A stretch of DNA of 64,000 nucleotides from Kocuria sp. (GTDB lineage Bacteria > Actinomycetota > Actinomycetes > Actinomycetales > Micrococcaceae). This document shows positions 1 through 8,621 of this stretch, piece by piece (position 1 is the stretch's first letter; the number at the start of each line of letters is the position of its first letter). The notes under the pieces were generated by a model, which saw nothing but the letters and a program-made list of their open reading frames with translations, was not told the origin of the DNA and made no database searches. Made by a program: the position numbers and the translations under genes. The DNA lies in the NCBI RefSeq assembly GCF_030538595.1, contig NZ_JAUNTS010000001.1, positions 46,190 through 110,189 of the forward strand, written 5' to 3'.

Positions 1-1
1 C

Positions 2-688
2 ACCCCATCCGGCCTGCGCAACGGAGTGTGGGACCGCCTACGGCCCAACCCGGATTCCTTTGGCCAGATGACCGAAGGCTTTGCCCGCTTCATGGGTACC
101 CCCCAGTTCCTGCTCTACATGACGTTGTTCTGTGCGGTGTGGCTGGGGTGGAACACGTTTATGCCTGAGAACCTTCAGTTCGACCCCCGCGCGTTGAACT
201 ACACCCTGCTGACTTTGATGCTCTCCCTCCAGGCCTCCTACGCCGCGCCGCTGTTGCTGCTGGCCCAGAACCGGCAGGATGATCGTGACCGCGTGATCGC
301 CGAACAGGACCGCAAGCGGGATGAGGAAAACCTTGCGGACACCGAATACCTGATCCGCGAAATTGCCTCCCTGCGCATGGCAGTGCGCGATGTTGCCACC
401 CGCGACTTTGTCCGCGCCGAAATGCGCGACCTCCTCCAGGAACTACTGGAAGACCGGCAAGATCACGACGACGACGCCCCCGCCGGTAAAAAATCTCCCG
501 CAGCCAACACCGCCGCTGCGATGAAGAAGAAGAAAAAGAAGAAGGTGGGAGCTGGCGAGTCCCGTGATTCCAAGGCCACGACAACGGGGCTGATTCCGGT
601 GGTGTCGCCCCTGGAATCCCCTGCGGAATCCACGTCCCAGCCCCAAGACCCACACCGTGAACTGCCCGGGAGCAATGACCCTGCGTGA
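2..688 (+). CDS. DUF1003 membrane protein, 5' end outside the window
   Basis: A DUF1003-family membrane protein of unknown function. The frame is open back to the first bases of the window and reads TPSGLRNGVWDRLRPNPDSF before the usual family core, so the true start is probably upstream and the GTG at 26 is not needed. Two hydrophobic segments follow (FLLYMTLFCAVWLGW and a second around ALNYTLLTLMLSLQASY), then a charged helix rich in D, R and E, the typical DUF1003 architecture. The C-terminus is a low-complexity tail with a run of seven lysines (AAG/AAA codons near 520-543) followed by a Ser/Pro-rich end. The stop overlaps the GTG of the Mrp ATPase by four bases, so the two genes are probably translationally coupled. 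Identification is firm; function is unknown. Confidence 0.85.
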   Translation, partial: TPSGLRNGVWDRLRPNPDSFGQMTEGFARFMGTPQFLLYMTLFCAVWLGWNTFMPENLQFDPRALNYTLLTLMLSLQASYAAPLLLLAQNRQDDRDRVIAEQDRKRDEENLADTEYLIREIASLRMAVRDVATRDFVRAEMRDLLQELLEDRQDHDDDAPAGKKSPAANTAAAMKKKKKKKVGAGESRDSKATTTGLIPVVSPLESPAESTSQPQDPHRELPGSNDPA

Positions 689-1896
689 GCCCAGACATTC
701 CGCAAGAACCAGATAATGGCGTACCGGAACCGGCCGGCCTGCCGGAGCCGGAGGTTGACCCGCGTCTGCACGATGCCCTGAACACGGTCCAGGATCCCGA
801 ACTCAAACGCCCACTCTTGGAGCTGGGCATGGTCCACAGCGCCACCTTGCAGCCGGATGGCACCGCTGTGATCGAGGTACTGCTGACCATCTCCGGCTGC
901 CCCCTGCGCTCAACGATTGAGCAGGATCTTCACCGTGCCCTGATGCCCGTGGACGGGGTGCACCGCGTGGTGGTGGAGCTAGGGGTGATGACCCCGGAAC
1001 AGCGGCAGGAGCTCAAAGAGCGGTTGGGCCACACCCGCAGCATTCCGTTTGCTGATCCCAACTCGTTGACAAGGGTGCATGCCGTAGCCTCCGGTAAAGG
1101 TGGCGTGGGGAAATCCTCCGTCACCGCCAATGTGGCCGCTGCCCTGGCCGCACGTGGGCGCCACGTGGGCGTGGTGGATGCAGATATTCACGGGTTCTCC
1201 ATCCCTGGGCTTTTTGGCATCCAGCGCGGCCCCACCAAGGTGGATGACATGATCCTGCCTGCCGTGGTGGAAGTCCCGGAGGCCGCCCGGGCCGATCAGG
1301 GGGTGCCCGGCAGCGTCAAGGTCATTTCCATCGGCATGTTCACCGATCCCGCAACTCCCGTGGTGTGGCGCGGTCCCCTCTTGGACCGAGCCATTGAACA
1401 GTTCTTGGCGGATGTCCACTTCGGGGACCTGGATCATTTACTACTGGACTTGCCCCCGGGTACCGGTGACGTGGCCATCTCCGTGGCCCAGAAGTTGCCC
1501 CAGTCCAGGGTGCTGGTGGTCTCCACCCCCCAGCAGGCTGCCACAGGCATTGCCGAACGTGCCGGCACGCTGGCCGCCATGACGGAACAGACCGTGGCCG
1601 GCGTGGTGGAGAACATGACTGCCATGGTGCTGCCGGATGGCTCCCGCCTGGAGCTTTTCGGCTCCGGCGGTGGGGAACAGATTGCCCAGTCTTTGACCGA
1701 ACGCATGGGTTGTCCCGTGAGCGTGCTGGGTTCCGTTCCGTTGGATGTGGCACTGCGCGAATCCGCGGATCAGGGTTTGCCCGTGGTCTGGTCCAACCCG
1801 CACAGTCCTGCGGCCACGGCTCTCACGGAGATTGCAGCTCAGATTGATGGACCCCGGGGTCTGTCCGGGAAATCTTTGGGCGTCACCCCACGCTGA
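685..1896 (+). CDS. mrp: Mrp/NBP35-family iron-sulfur carrier ATPase
   Basis: A 403-residue P-loop ATPase of the Mrp/ApbC family, which in other bacteria carries or inserts Fe-S clusters into apoproteins in the cytosol. An N-terminal DUF59/MIP18-like domain (about residues 25-110) precedes the ATPase domain. The deviant Walker A is SGKGGVGKSS near residue 137, followed by VVDADIHGFSIP (switch I) and LLLDLPPGTGDV (Walker B), then STPQQAA. The usual C-terminal CxxC cluster site is not obvious; only GCP is seen late in the protein. GTG start at 685 overlaps the DUF1003 stop (GTGA). Mrp lies close to tatB in several actinobacteria, so the neighbourhood is conserved. Confidence 0.93.
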   Translation: MSPDIPQEPDNGVPEPAGLPEPEVDPRLHDALNTVQDPELKRPLLELGMVHSATLQPDGTAVIEVLLTISGCPLRSTIEQDLHRALMPVDGVHRVVVELGVMTPEQRQELKERLGHTRSIPFADPNSLTRVHAVASGKGGVGKSSVTANVAAALAARGRHVGVVDADIHGFSIPGLFGIQRGPTKVDDMILPAVVEVPEAARADQGVPGSVKVISIGMFTDPATPVVWRGPLLDRAIEQFLADVHFGDLDHLLLDLPPGTGDVAISVAQKLPQSRVLVVSTPQQAATGIAERAGTLAAMTEQTVAGVVENMTAMVLPDGSRLELFGSGGGEQIAQSLTERMGCPVSVLGSVPLDVALRESADQGLPVVWSNPHSPAATALTEIAAQIDGPRGLSGKSLGVTPR

Positions 1897-1947
1897 GCGT
1901 CGTCCGGGGCATGCCAGGCGGGGCAACCGAGGTAACCGAAAACAGTC

Positions 1948-2373
1948 TCAGGTGGCTTCCGAGTCAAAAGGTGCCCGCTGTCCGGGAGCCAAACGGACCA
2001 GCGATTGCGTCTGCGTGGAGACTGAGGAACCGCCGACGGCGCGTTCCGCTTTGCGGGCTTCCCGCGCGGCCTCACGCTCGTCGCGTTCCCGGCGGCGCTT
2101 TTCATCCGCGTCTTCCTGGTCAACTTCTGCCAGGGCTTCACGCACGATGGTGCGGGGATCGTATTGCCGCGGGTCCAGCTTTCGCCAGTCCACGTCCGTG
2201 ACCTCCGGGCCCAGGGTCTCACGCAGATCATCTTTGGCGCCGCTTGCGTAGCGGCGAGCTGCCTTGACCAGGTCCTTGAGCTTCTGCGCATATTCGGGCA
2301 GGCGTTCCGGACCGATCACAAGCAGCGCCACCACAATCAGGACGATCGCTTCTGCACCACTGATACCGAACAC
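1948..2373 (-). CDS. tatB: Twin-arginine translocase subunit TatB
   Basis: TatB, a component of the Tat receptor complex that recognises folded proteins with twin-arginine signals at the inner membrane. The 141-residue product begins MFGISGAEAIVLIVVALLVIG, the single N-terminal membrane helix, followed by the PERLPEYAQKLKDLVK hinge and amphipathic helix, then a long charged tail typical of actinobacterial TatB. The start is GTG at 2373. A TAATCT -10-like box (2381-2386) ends seven bases before it and no Shine-Dalgarno is visible, so the mRNA may be nearly leaderless. One likely client in this window is the dipeptide-binding lipoprotein at 31617-33245, which has an SRRRLLG motif. tatA and tatC are not in the window. 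Confidence 0.92.
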   Translation of the reverse strand: MFGISGAEAIVLIVVALLVIGPERLPEYAQKLKDLVKAARRYASGAKDDLRETLGPEVTDVDWRKLDPRQYDPRTIVREALAEVDQEDADEKRRRERDEREAAREARKAERAVGGSSVSTQTQSLVRLAPGQRAPFDSEAT

Positions 2374-2416
2374 GGCTAAGAGATTAGCAGTCGGACGTGG
2401 AGGTAGCTGTGAGATC

Positions 2417-3076
2417 TCACTGCAATCCCAGGATGCGCCGCCACCCCAGCGCTATGGTCTCCAGGGTTCCGTGGTCCGCTTGCTTGGGTTGGTCCAAAAT
2501 GGCGCTATGTCCCGCTTCCACCTGTTGGAGCAGATTGACCATCCGAGGAGGTGCCGTATCCGAAACCAGGGTGTAGACAACGTCGTCGTGCACGATCATG
2601 GCCCGCCACGGGGTACCGTCACTGGTCCACACCGTGGCCCCGGCAATGGTGGTGGGCTCCAGCCCCACGGCACTGGCGGGCAAATTGGTGTCCCCGACCA
2701 CCGGATGATCGGAGTCGATTTCCCCCCGCTGTTCCACCACGGTGATCTGCCGGGAACGGTTGTACTCCACCACCACGACGACGGCGGGCTGCCCCGCCAC
2801 CGTTGTCTGGCGAAGGGACTGGGTGCTGTACCCGCTGAGACCAACAAGTGGCAACGTCCAGCCTTCAGCGCGCAACGTGTCCACATCCGAACTTTGGGTA
2901 TGCACCAATCCTTGCGATCCCATCCAGCTGGCACCGGAGACAGTGGGCGACCCACTTGTGGTGGTGGCTCCGCGTGAGCCCACATACCAACCGGACAAGG
3001 CCACACCCACCACCAGGAATATGGAGACCGCAAGGGAGGTCACCACAATCCGTTGGGGCCAGAAAACCTTGTGCAC
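2417..3076 (-). CDS. Membrane-anchored extracytoplasmic protein at the usual rseA/htrA position
   Basis: I do not recognise a named family. The 219-residue product has a short cytosolic N-terminus (MHKVFWPQR), one membrane helix (about residues 10-32, SLAVSIFLVVGVALSGWYV) and an extracytoplasmic domain with alternating beta-like segments (AVVVVVEYNR, TVVEQRGEID, DGTPWRAMIVHDDVVYTLV). It starts at GTG 3076 with GAAGGAAC just upstream. It lies between tatB and the O-methyltransferase, where mycobacteria and relatives carry sigE, the anti-sigma factor gene rseA and htrA. The product resembles the extracytoplasmic half of a membrane anti-sigma factor, but no zinc-binding HxxxCxxC module is present. 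Origin as a remnant of rseA is inference only. Confidence 0.7.
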   Translation of the reverse strand: MHKVFWPQRIVVTSLAVSIFLVVGVALSGWYVGSRGATTTSGSPTVSGASWMGSQGLVHTQSSDVDTLRAEGWTLPLVGLSGYSTQSLRQTTVAGQPAVVVVVEYNRSRQITVVEQRGEIDSDHPVVGDTNLPASAVGLEPTTIAGATVWTSDGTPWRAMIVHDDVVYTLVSDTAPPRMVNLLQQVEAGHSAILDQPKQADHGTLETIALGWRRILGLQ

Positions 3077-3210
3077 GTTCCTTCAATCCAGAGGCGGTGT
3101 CTGCGGTCAATGGCAGACGGAACAACAGGGACCTTTTCATGGTCACCGCAGAACCTGAACGACGCCTGATGATCCCCCAGCAGTCCGCCCAAAAGTGCCC
3201 GGTGCCGGCT

Positions 3211-3242
3211 GGCAACTGCCTCGGAGGCGCGTGGCAGTTGCC
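3211..3242. repeat. 10-bp inverted repeat in the divergent promoter region
   Basis: GGCAACTGCC (3211-3220) and GGCAGTTGCC (3233-3242) form a perfect 10-bp dyad with a 12-base spacer. It lies in the 286-base gap between the orphan membrane gene (minus strand) and the O-methyltransferase (plus strand). It could be an operator or the remains of a terminator. A TAGGAT -10-like box for the methyltransferase lies downstream at 3304-3309. Confidence 0.5.
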
Positions 3243-3362
3243 CATCCCCAGCCTGTTACCGCCCGGTGGAGAGCGTTCGGAGGCGTTCGGCCCTGCCGCG
3301 CAGTAGGATGCTCAGGGCACACCATGAAGAGCAGCAAGAATCCGTCAACCGAGAGGTGTTTT

Positions 3363-3995
3363 ATGGGCCGGGGCAAGACCACCAGCTGGTCCTATGCCGA
3401 GGCTTATCCTCGGGAGGATGAAGTTCTCTTGCGCGCCCGCGAGCGCTCCACCACCTTGGGCCTACGCCCCGTCACTCCGGGAGTGGCTGCCGCTCTGACT
3501 GTCCTCACCGCCGCTGCACGTCCGCGTTCCGTGGTTGAGGTGGGAACGGGAACCGGGGTGTCCGGAACCGCCATTTTACGGGGGCTGCCCCAGGGTTCCG
3601 TGCTGACCACCATTGACACGGATGTTCGAGCTTTGCGCGCCGCCAGGGACACCTTCCGGGAGGCCGGAATGCTCGGTAGCCGAATCCGCACCATCTCCGG
3701 CCGAGCTTCCCTGGTCCTTCCGCGATTGACCACGGGCGCTTATGACATGGTGTTCCTGGATGCCGACGCCGCAAACACCTTGCTCTACGTTGATGAAGCC
3801 TGCCGGATGTTGCGCCCCGGCGGGAGCCTGGTGGTGCAAGACACCTTGGACCAGGACAAGGTCCCTGATCCGGTGATCCGTGAGGACGCCACCCGAATCC
3901 ACCGCGAAATCCACCGGCTGTTCCGGGAGGATGAACGGTTCTTCTCCGCCATTCTGACCGCTGGCTCCGGCTTGCTGGTGGCCGTCAAAAAGTAG
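3363..3995 (+). CDS. SAM-dependent O-methyltransferase family protein
   Basis: A 210-residue class I methyltransferase of the O-methyltransferase (COG4122/catechol-type) family; the substrate is unknown. The SAM-binding motif I is VVEVGTGTGVSG near residues 57-68. TIDTDVRALRAARDTF follows as motif II, and DMVFLDADAANTLLYV carries the metal/SAM aspartates. LRPGGSLVVQDTL is the usual post-I strand. I chose ATG 3363 because GAGAGG lies about seven bases upstream and the length fits the family; the longer frame starting at 3195 has no such support. A methyltransferase of this type is the conserved partner of sigE in mycobacteria (Rv1220c next to Rv1221), so its presence marks the locus even though sigE is gone. 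Confidence 0.9.
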   Translation: MGRGKTTSWSYAEAYPREDEVLLRARERSTTLGLRPVTPGVAAALTVLTAAARPRSVVEVGTGTGVSGTAILRGLPQGSVLTTIDTDVRALRAARDTFREAGMLGSRIRTISGRASLVLPRLTTGAYDMVFLDADAANTLLYVDEACRMLRPGGSLVVQDTLDQDKVPDPVIREDATRIHREIHRLFREDERFFSAILTAGSGLLVAVKK

Positions 3996-4085
3996 TTCCA
4001 CCCGGTGGCCCAACGCCCCCGGCAACCTGGGCGCCGTCGTCGTCTGTTCCCGTCCTGATGCCCCCGCTGAGGTGTCGGGCATGAA

Positions 4086-4119
4086 TTGAGCCCTCCACCC
4101 GGGAAGGTGGAGGGCTCAA
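4086..4119. terminator. Bidirectional terminator hairpin
   Basis: A perfect 14-bp stem (TTGAGCCCTCCACC at 4086-4099 with its complement at 4106-4119) and a 6-base loop lies between the convergent ends of the O-methyltransferase and DUF3117. No long T run follows, which is common for terminators in high-GC genomes. Confidence 0.8.
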
Positions 4120-4179
4120 CGGTGTCAGCAGCGTGGCGACGGCGCCGTGCTGCTCACGGTCCTACGCAGTGAAAGGTAC

Positions 4180-4347
4180 TCAGGAGGTGACGCCTTCCAG
4201 GCACTCCTTGAGTTCAGCAGCTTCATTGGCCTTCAGTTCAACAACCAGGCGACCGCCGCCTTCCAGGGGCACGCGCATGATCAGGCTGCGGCCTTCCTTG
4301 GTGACCTCCATGGGACCGTCGCCAGTCCTGGGCTTCATAGCCGCCAT
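4180..4347 (-). CDS. DUF3117 small conserved protein
   Basis: A 55-residue protein of the actinobacterial DUF3117 family. It begins MAAMKPRTGDGPMEVTKEG and ends ELKECLEGVTS, which is the complete family length. Function is unknown; the family is small, soluble and highly conserved. The start is ATG 4347 with AGGAG about eight bases upstream, and a TAAGAT -10-like box lies at 4385-4390 on the minus strand, so it appears to have its own promoter. The reading frame continues upstream without a stop, but the family boundary and ribosome binding site fix this start. Confidence 0.9.
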   Translation of the reverse strand: MAAMKPRTGDGPMEVTKEGRSLIMRVPLEGGGRLVVELKANEAAELKECLEGVTS

Positions 4348-4451
4348 TGCTTGTTCTCCTGTCATCGACGTGCGGTTCAGGCCCATCTTACCGGACGGCA
4401 TGACCGCCTTTGCGTCCGTGACTGATGGCAGTTGCCGTTGACAGGCACGGA

Positions 4452-5711
4452 TCACGGGGGCCAGTCGCCCCCACCCGGTAGCGGCGACCACTGCCACAGG
4501 TATCCGATCCACACAATTTGAAACAGCGCGCCCACCACAACCAAAGTGATTCGGTAGGAACGTGACGGACTGGCCGCCACCAGCGGTGCAGCCAGAACAA
4601 ACAGTGGAATGAGCATGCGGAAAGTGGATGACTGCGGGTGCAGGAAAGCCAGCAAGTAGACGGCATAACAGGCCACCCACATCCACACCACCAAGGGCAG
4701 TGTCTGGCGCACCACCCGCGTGGTGATCAGCAGAAAGAACACGACGATCACCACCAGCACGGCCAACCAGCCCAAGGCCGGTCCAAAAAACCTGTTGCCA
4801 AGGGCCAACCAAGGTTCAAAAACCAGCAGGGAAGATCCCCGCCACGCGGTTTCGGTGTCTGTGTACGCTCCTATTTCCCCGGTCACGGCCCAGGCAAAAG
4901 CTGGCCAGAGCATGGCGCACACGCACGCCCACACGGCCAGCCAGAACCACTTGTTGAAAACCGCCGGAACCGTACCCACCTGCAAAGTGCCTGCCGCGCG
5001 AGCCCTGCCGAGGTGGCCCACGGCGTGGATCAGCCAGGTCAGTCCCAGCGCCGCAGCAAACGGAACCCCTGCCGGGCGGGTCAAACACATCAGCAAAATC
5101 AAACCGACCGACCACAACACCTGCCCACGCAGGACAAGCAGCAGCACACCGGCCAACATGGCAAGGTGCAAGGACTCCGCGTAGGCAGTCTGGAAAACAG
5201 GCGATGCCGGGCCAAAAGCCACAACGGCCAAAGCCCACAACGCAGCACCGTTCGGCAGAATGTCGCGGAACAATTTGAGGATCAGTACAGCCGCACCAAA
5301 ACCGGCCAACAAGGCCACCGTGGAAGCTGTCACCGCCCACGGCAAACCGGTGAAGGCCGTGATGCCACGCACCAGCAGGGGAAACACCGGGAAAAACGCC
5401 CAGGCGTTGGGCTGCACCGTTCCCGCGGCATCGCGCGGCAACTCGGCAGGGTATCCGGCGTCGTGAACGCTCTGGTACCACTGCCCGTCCCAGATGGTCA
5501 TGAAGTTGAAGTACCCCAGGGGCGTTGGCCCCCACGGGCCCGTGGGCGCCTGGCGATCGACGACGGCAAAGATCACCCCGGCCCACAATCTTGAAGCCAA
5601 CCACACCAGCAGAGCCTGGACCCACCAAGGAGCCCGGCTCAGGGCATCACCTGCCCGGATGGTGTGTTGCGCCAACCCACGGTGCACCCGCGTGGGTGCC
5701 ACCAAGTTCAC
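4452..5711 (-). CDS. PIG-V-like membrane mannosyltransferase
   Basis: A 419-residue polytopic membrane protein with about ten hydrophobic segments, resembling the bacterial homologues of PIG-V (GT-C fold mannosyltransferases that use polyprenyl-phosphate mannose). The catalytic loop region near residues 65-95 contains FMTIWDGQWYQSVHDAGYP, the WDxxWY pattern seen in this family after the first membrane helix. AFFPVFPLLVRG and FQTAYAESLHLAM are further family-like loops. The acceptor is unknown; envelope glycolipid or glycoprotein mannosylation is a reasonable inference. The GTG start at 5711 overlaps the LOG-family stop (GTGA), so the two form a two-gene operon. Confidence 0.8.
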   Translation of the reverse strand: MNLVAPTRVHRGLAQHTIRAGDALSRAPWWVQALLVWLASRLWAGVIFAVVDRQAPTGPWGPTPLGYFNFMTIWDGQWYQSVHDAGYPAELPRDAAGTVQPNAWAFFPVFPLLVRGITAFTGLPWAVTASTVALLAGFGAAVLILKLFRDILPNGAALWALAVVAFGPASPVFQTAYAESLHLAMLAGVLLLVLRGQVLWSVGLILLMCLTRPAGVPFAAALGLTWLIHAVGHLGRARAAGTLQVGTVPAVFNKWFWLAVWACVCAMLWPAFAWAVTGEIGAYTDTETAWRGSSLLVFEPWLALGNRFFGPALGWLAVLVVIVVFFLLITTRVVRQTLPLVVWMWVACYAVYLLAFLHPQSSTFRMLIPLFVLAAPLVAASPSRSYRITLVVVGALFQIVWIGYLWQWSPLPGGGDWPP

Positions 5712-6586
5712 CGAGCCGAACCTTCCCGATCTTCCGCGGATGCAGTGTGGTCGTTGGGGTTGCCGAACTCGCCAAGATCGCCGTGGCCGGCGGCATCACG
5801 CTGCTGTTCGGAGCGGCGTTCATGCGCTTCACTCATCACGGCCACCGCCTCCTGGGCGGAGTCCGTGACGCACAGCAGGTCCGTGTCAGCCGGGGAGATC
5901 ATGCCTTCACGGACCAAAGTCTCCTCAATCCATTCCAGCAACGGAGCCCAAAAGGCTTTCCCCATGAGCACCACGGGGAACCGGGTCATCTTGCTGGTCT
6001 GCACCAACGTCAGAGATTCAAACAACTCGTCCAGCGTGCCAAAACCACCGGGCAGCACAATGAAGCCTTGGGAGTACTTGGCGAACATGGTCTTGCGGAC
6101 AAAGAAGTATCGGAAGTTGATGCCCAGGTCTATGTACTGGTTCAGACCTTGTTCGTGCGGGAGCTCAATGCCCAGGCCCACGGAGGTTGCCCCCACCTCA
6201 TGAGCACCCCGGTTGGCCGCTTCCATGATGCCCGGGCCACCACCGGTGATCACCGCGTACCCAGCTTCTCCAAGCGCCTGACCCACTTCACGGCCCAAGG
6301 CGTACTCGGGTGAATCCGGCGCTGTGCGAGCTGACCCGAACACGGAAATGGCGGGGCCCAGCCTGGCCAGGGTGTCAAAACCGTCCACGAATTCGCTCTG
6401 GATGCGCAGCACCCGCCAGGGGTCGGTCCGGGTGAAGTCACCGGGTTCGCGCCCCGCCACCACCTCTGGCTCCAGGAATCGTTGATCGGAGGTACTGCGC
6501 TGCAACTCACGCCCGCGCAGCAGGATGGGGCCTTTGTGGCGGAATGGTTTGCCGTCTGCAGCACTGTGGGAGGAAGGTGACGTCAT
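5708..6586 (-). CDS. TIGR00730/LOG-family nucleotide phosphoribohydrolase
   Basis: A 292-residue Rossmann-fold protein of the LOG (lysine-decarboxylase-like) family, which hydrolyses nucleoside 5'-monophosphates to free base and ribose 5-phosphate; some members make cytokinins. The family signature PGGFGTLDE is present, with GGGPGIMEAANRGA upstream, matching the catalytic and nucleotide-binding motifs. Another conserved block is SVFGSARTAPDSPEY. I place the start at ATG 6586 (MTSPSSHS), because homologues begin shortly before RKGP/HKGP and the extra 20 codons upstream are not conserved-looking. The conserved domain ends about 40 residues before the stop; the tail is charged and probably disordered. 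It overlaps the mannosyltransferase by four bases. Confidence 0.87.
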   Translation of the reverse strand: MTSPSSHSAADGKPFRHKGPILLRGRELQRSTSDQRFLEPEVVAGREPGDFTRTDPWRVLRIQSEFVDGFDTLARLGPAISVFGSARTAPDSPEYALGREVGQALGEAGYAVITGGGPGIMEAANRGAHEVGATSVGLGIELPHEQGLNQYIDLGINFRYFFVRKTMFAKYSQGFIVLPGGFGTLDELFESLTLVQTSKMTRFPVVLMGKAFWAPLLEWIEETLVREGMISPADTDLLCVTDSAQEAVAVMSEAHERRSEQQRDAAGHGDLGEFGNPNDHTASAEDREGSAR

Positions 6587-6737
6587 GGTCCCACGGTAGC
6601 GGGCTACAGGATGGGTACCCCTCATGCGCGCGTACGTGAAGTACATGTGGCGGCCGCGATTGGAAGCCTGATGACCAAATCCGCAGCTTTTTTACCCCAA
6701 AGTAACGTGTTGGTCCTCACAATGTGACTTTCTCCAC

Positions 6738-6743
6738 TATGTT
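6738..6743 (+). promoter_or_regulatory. -10 box of a probable leaderless promoter for gluA
   Basis: TATGTT ends six bases before the gluA ATG at 6750, so transcription would start at the A of ATG. There is no Shine-Dalgarno sequence in the 20 bases before the start. No clear -35 box is seen at 17-18 bp. The same six-base spacing occurs before five other genes in the window. Confidence 0.55.
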
Positions 6744-6749
6744 CTTCAC

Positions 6750-7538
<789 letters not shown>

Positions 7539-7589
7539 GACCACTGACCCCTTTCCGCAACGCACCCTCTAATACAACGGGAGAAATCA

Positions 7590-8426
7590 ATGCACCGCAG
7601 CAAGAAGATCTACAGCGCCGTGGCTCTCAGCGCAGCAGCCGCCCTGACCCTGTCCGCCTGTGGCGGGAGTTCCAGTGACAGCAGTGGCGACGGCGACACC
7701 GTGCGCATCGGCATCAAGTACGACCAGCCCGGTCTGGGCTACGCCGACGGCGGCGACTACACAGGCTTCGACGTCGATGTGGCCAAGTACGTGGCCAATG
7801 AACTGGGCTACTCGGAAGACCAGATCGAGTGGGTTGAAGCACCATCGGCCAACCGCGAAAACATGCTGCAGAACAACCAGGTGGACATGATTTTTGCCAC
7901 CTACTCCATCACGGATGCCCGTAAAGAGACCGTGGACTTTGCCGGACCGTATTTTGTGGCCGGTCAGGACCTGTTGGTCCGCGCCGACGACGACTCCATC
8001 CAAGGCCCCGAGGACCTTGACGGCAAGAACCTGTGCTCGGTGACCGGCTCCACCTCCGCGGAGAACGTGCGTGAAGAGGTGCCCGGCGTGAACCTGGTGG
8101 AGCAAAGCGGCTACGCGGACTGCGTGACCATGCTGGGCTCCGGCGGTGTGGATGCTGTGACCACGGATGACATCATCCTGGCCGGCTTGGCTTCCACACC
8201 CGCCAACCAGGGCCAGTTCCGCGTGGTCGGCAACACCTTCTCCGAGGAGAAGTACGGCGTGGGCCTACCCAAGGGCTCGGACCAGTGTGGAGACATCAAC
8301 ACCGCCATTGAGAAGATGATTGACGATGGCGCCTGGGAAGAGGCCGTGACCAGCAACACCGAAGGTGCGGACTATCACTACAACACCGACTGGAACCCGC
8401 CCACTCCGGATGAGACCTGCTCCTGA
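7590..8426 (+). CDS. gluB: Glutamate-binding lipoprotein
   Basis: The 278-residue solute-binding subunit of the same importer. The lipoprotein signal is MHRSKKIYSAVALSAAAAL followed by TLSAC, whose cysteine (residue 24) would be lipidated to anchor the protein outside the membrane. The mature domain is a type II periplasmic-binding fold (SBP_bac_3): VRIGIKYDQPGLGY, GFDVDVAKYVANELGY, NREN, DMIFATYSITDARKETVDFAGPY are characteristic. GGGAGAAATCA upstream of the ATG gives a ribosome binding site. A Ser/Gly/Asp linker follows the lipidated cysteine. The 195-base gap to gluC holds two strong hairpins, which probably reduce read-through so that the binding protein is made in excess over the permeases. 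Confidence 0.92.
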   Translation: MHRSKKIYSAVALSAAAALTLSACGGSSSDSSGDGDTVRIGIKYDQPGLGYADGGDYTGFDVDVAKYVANELGYSEDQIEWVEAPSANRENMLQNNQVDMIFATYSITDARKETVDFAGPYFVAGQDLLVRADDDSIQGPEDLDGKNLCSVTGSTSAENVREEVPGVNLVEQSGYADCVTMLGSGGVDAVTTDDIILAGLASTPANQGQFRVVGNTFSEEKYGVGLPKGSDQCGDINTAIEKMIDDGAWEEAVTSNTEGADYHYNTDWNPPTPDETCS

Positions 8427-8441
8427 CCTGTGGCTCCGGCT

Positions 8442-8478
8442 GGTGTCATCCGCATACGTACCCACCGCGGATGACACC
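8442..8478. terminator. Hairpin 1 in the gluB-gluC gap
   Basis: A perfect 12-bp stem (GGTGTCATCCGC at 8442-8453 with its complement at 8467-8478) with a 13-base loop starts 16 bases after the gluB stop. It probably acts as a partial terminator or protects the 3' end of the gluAB message. Confidence 0.65.
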
Positions 8479-8502
8479 GGTCGAGTACAGAGCGCTGCTC
8501 AC

Positions 8503-8547
8503 TGACGCGGTGCCGGGTTGCAATGCATTGCAGTCGGCACCGCGTCA
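8503..8547. terminator. Hairpin 2 in the gluB-gluC gap
   Basis: A 13-bp outer stem (TGACGCGGTGCCG at 8503-8515, complement at 8535-8547) encloses a second palindrome TGCAATGCATTGCA (8519-8532), so nearly all 45 bases can pair. Together with the hairpin at 8442 it separates gluAB from gluCD. Confidence 0.65.
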
Positions 8548-8621
8548 CTGAATCCATGTAGTCGCTGAATCCCAGTCACCCCCGTCCATGAGTCAACCCT
8601 TCCACTTCGCTAAGAGGCACA

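Noticed and set aside
3143..3382. A minus-strand small frame upstream of the orphan membrane gene as a lost anti-sigma zinc domain
   Set aside because: Its translation has no HxxxCxxC pattern and reads like shadow sequence; no remnant of sigE was found in the gap.
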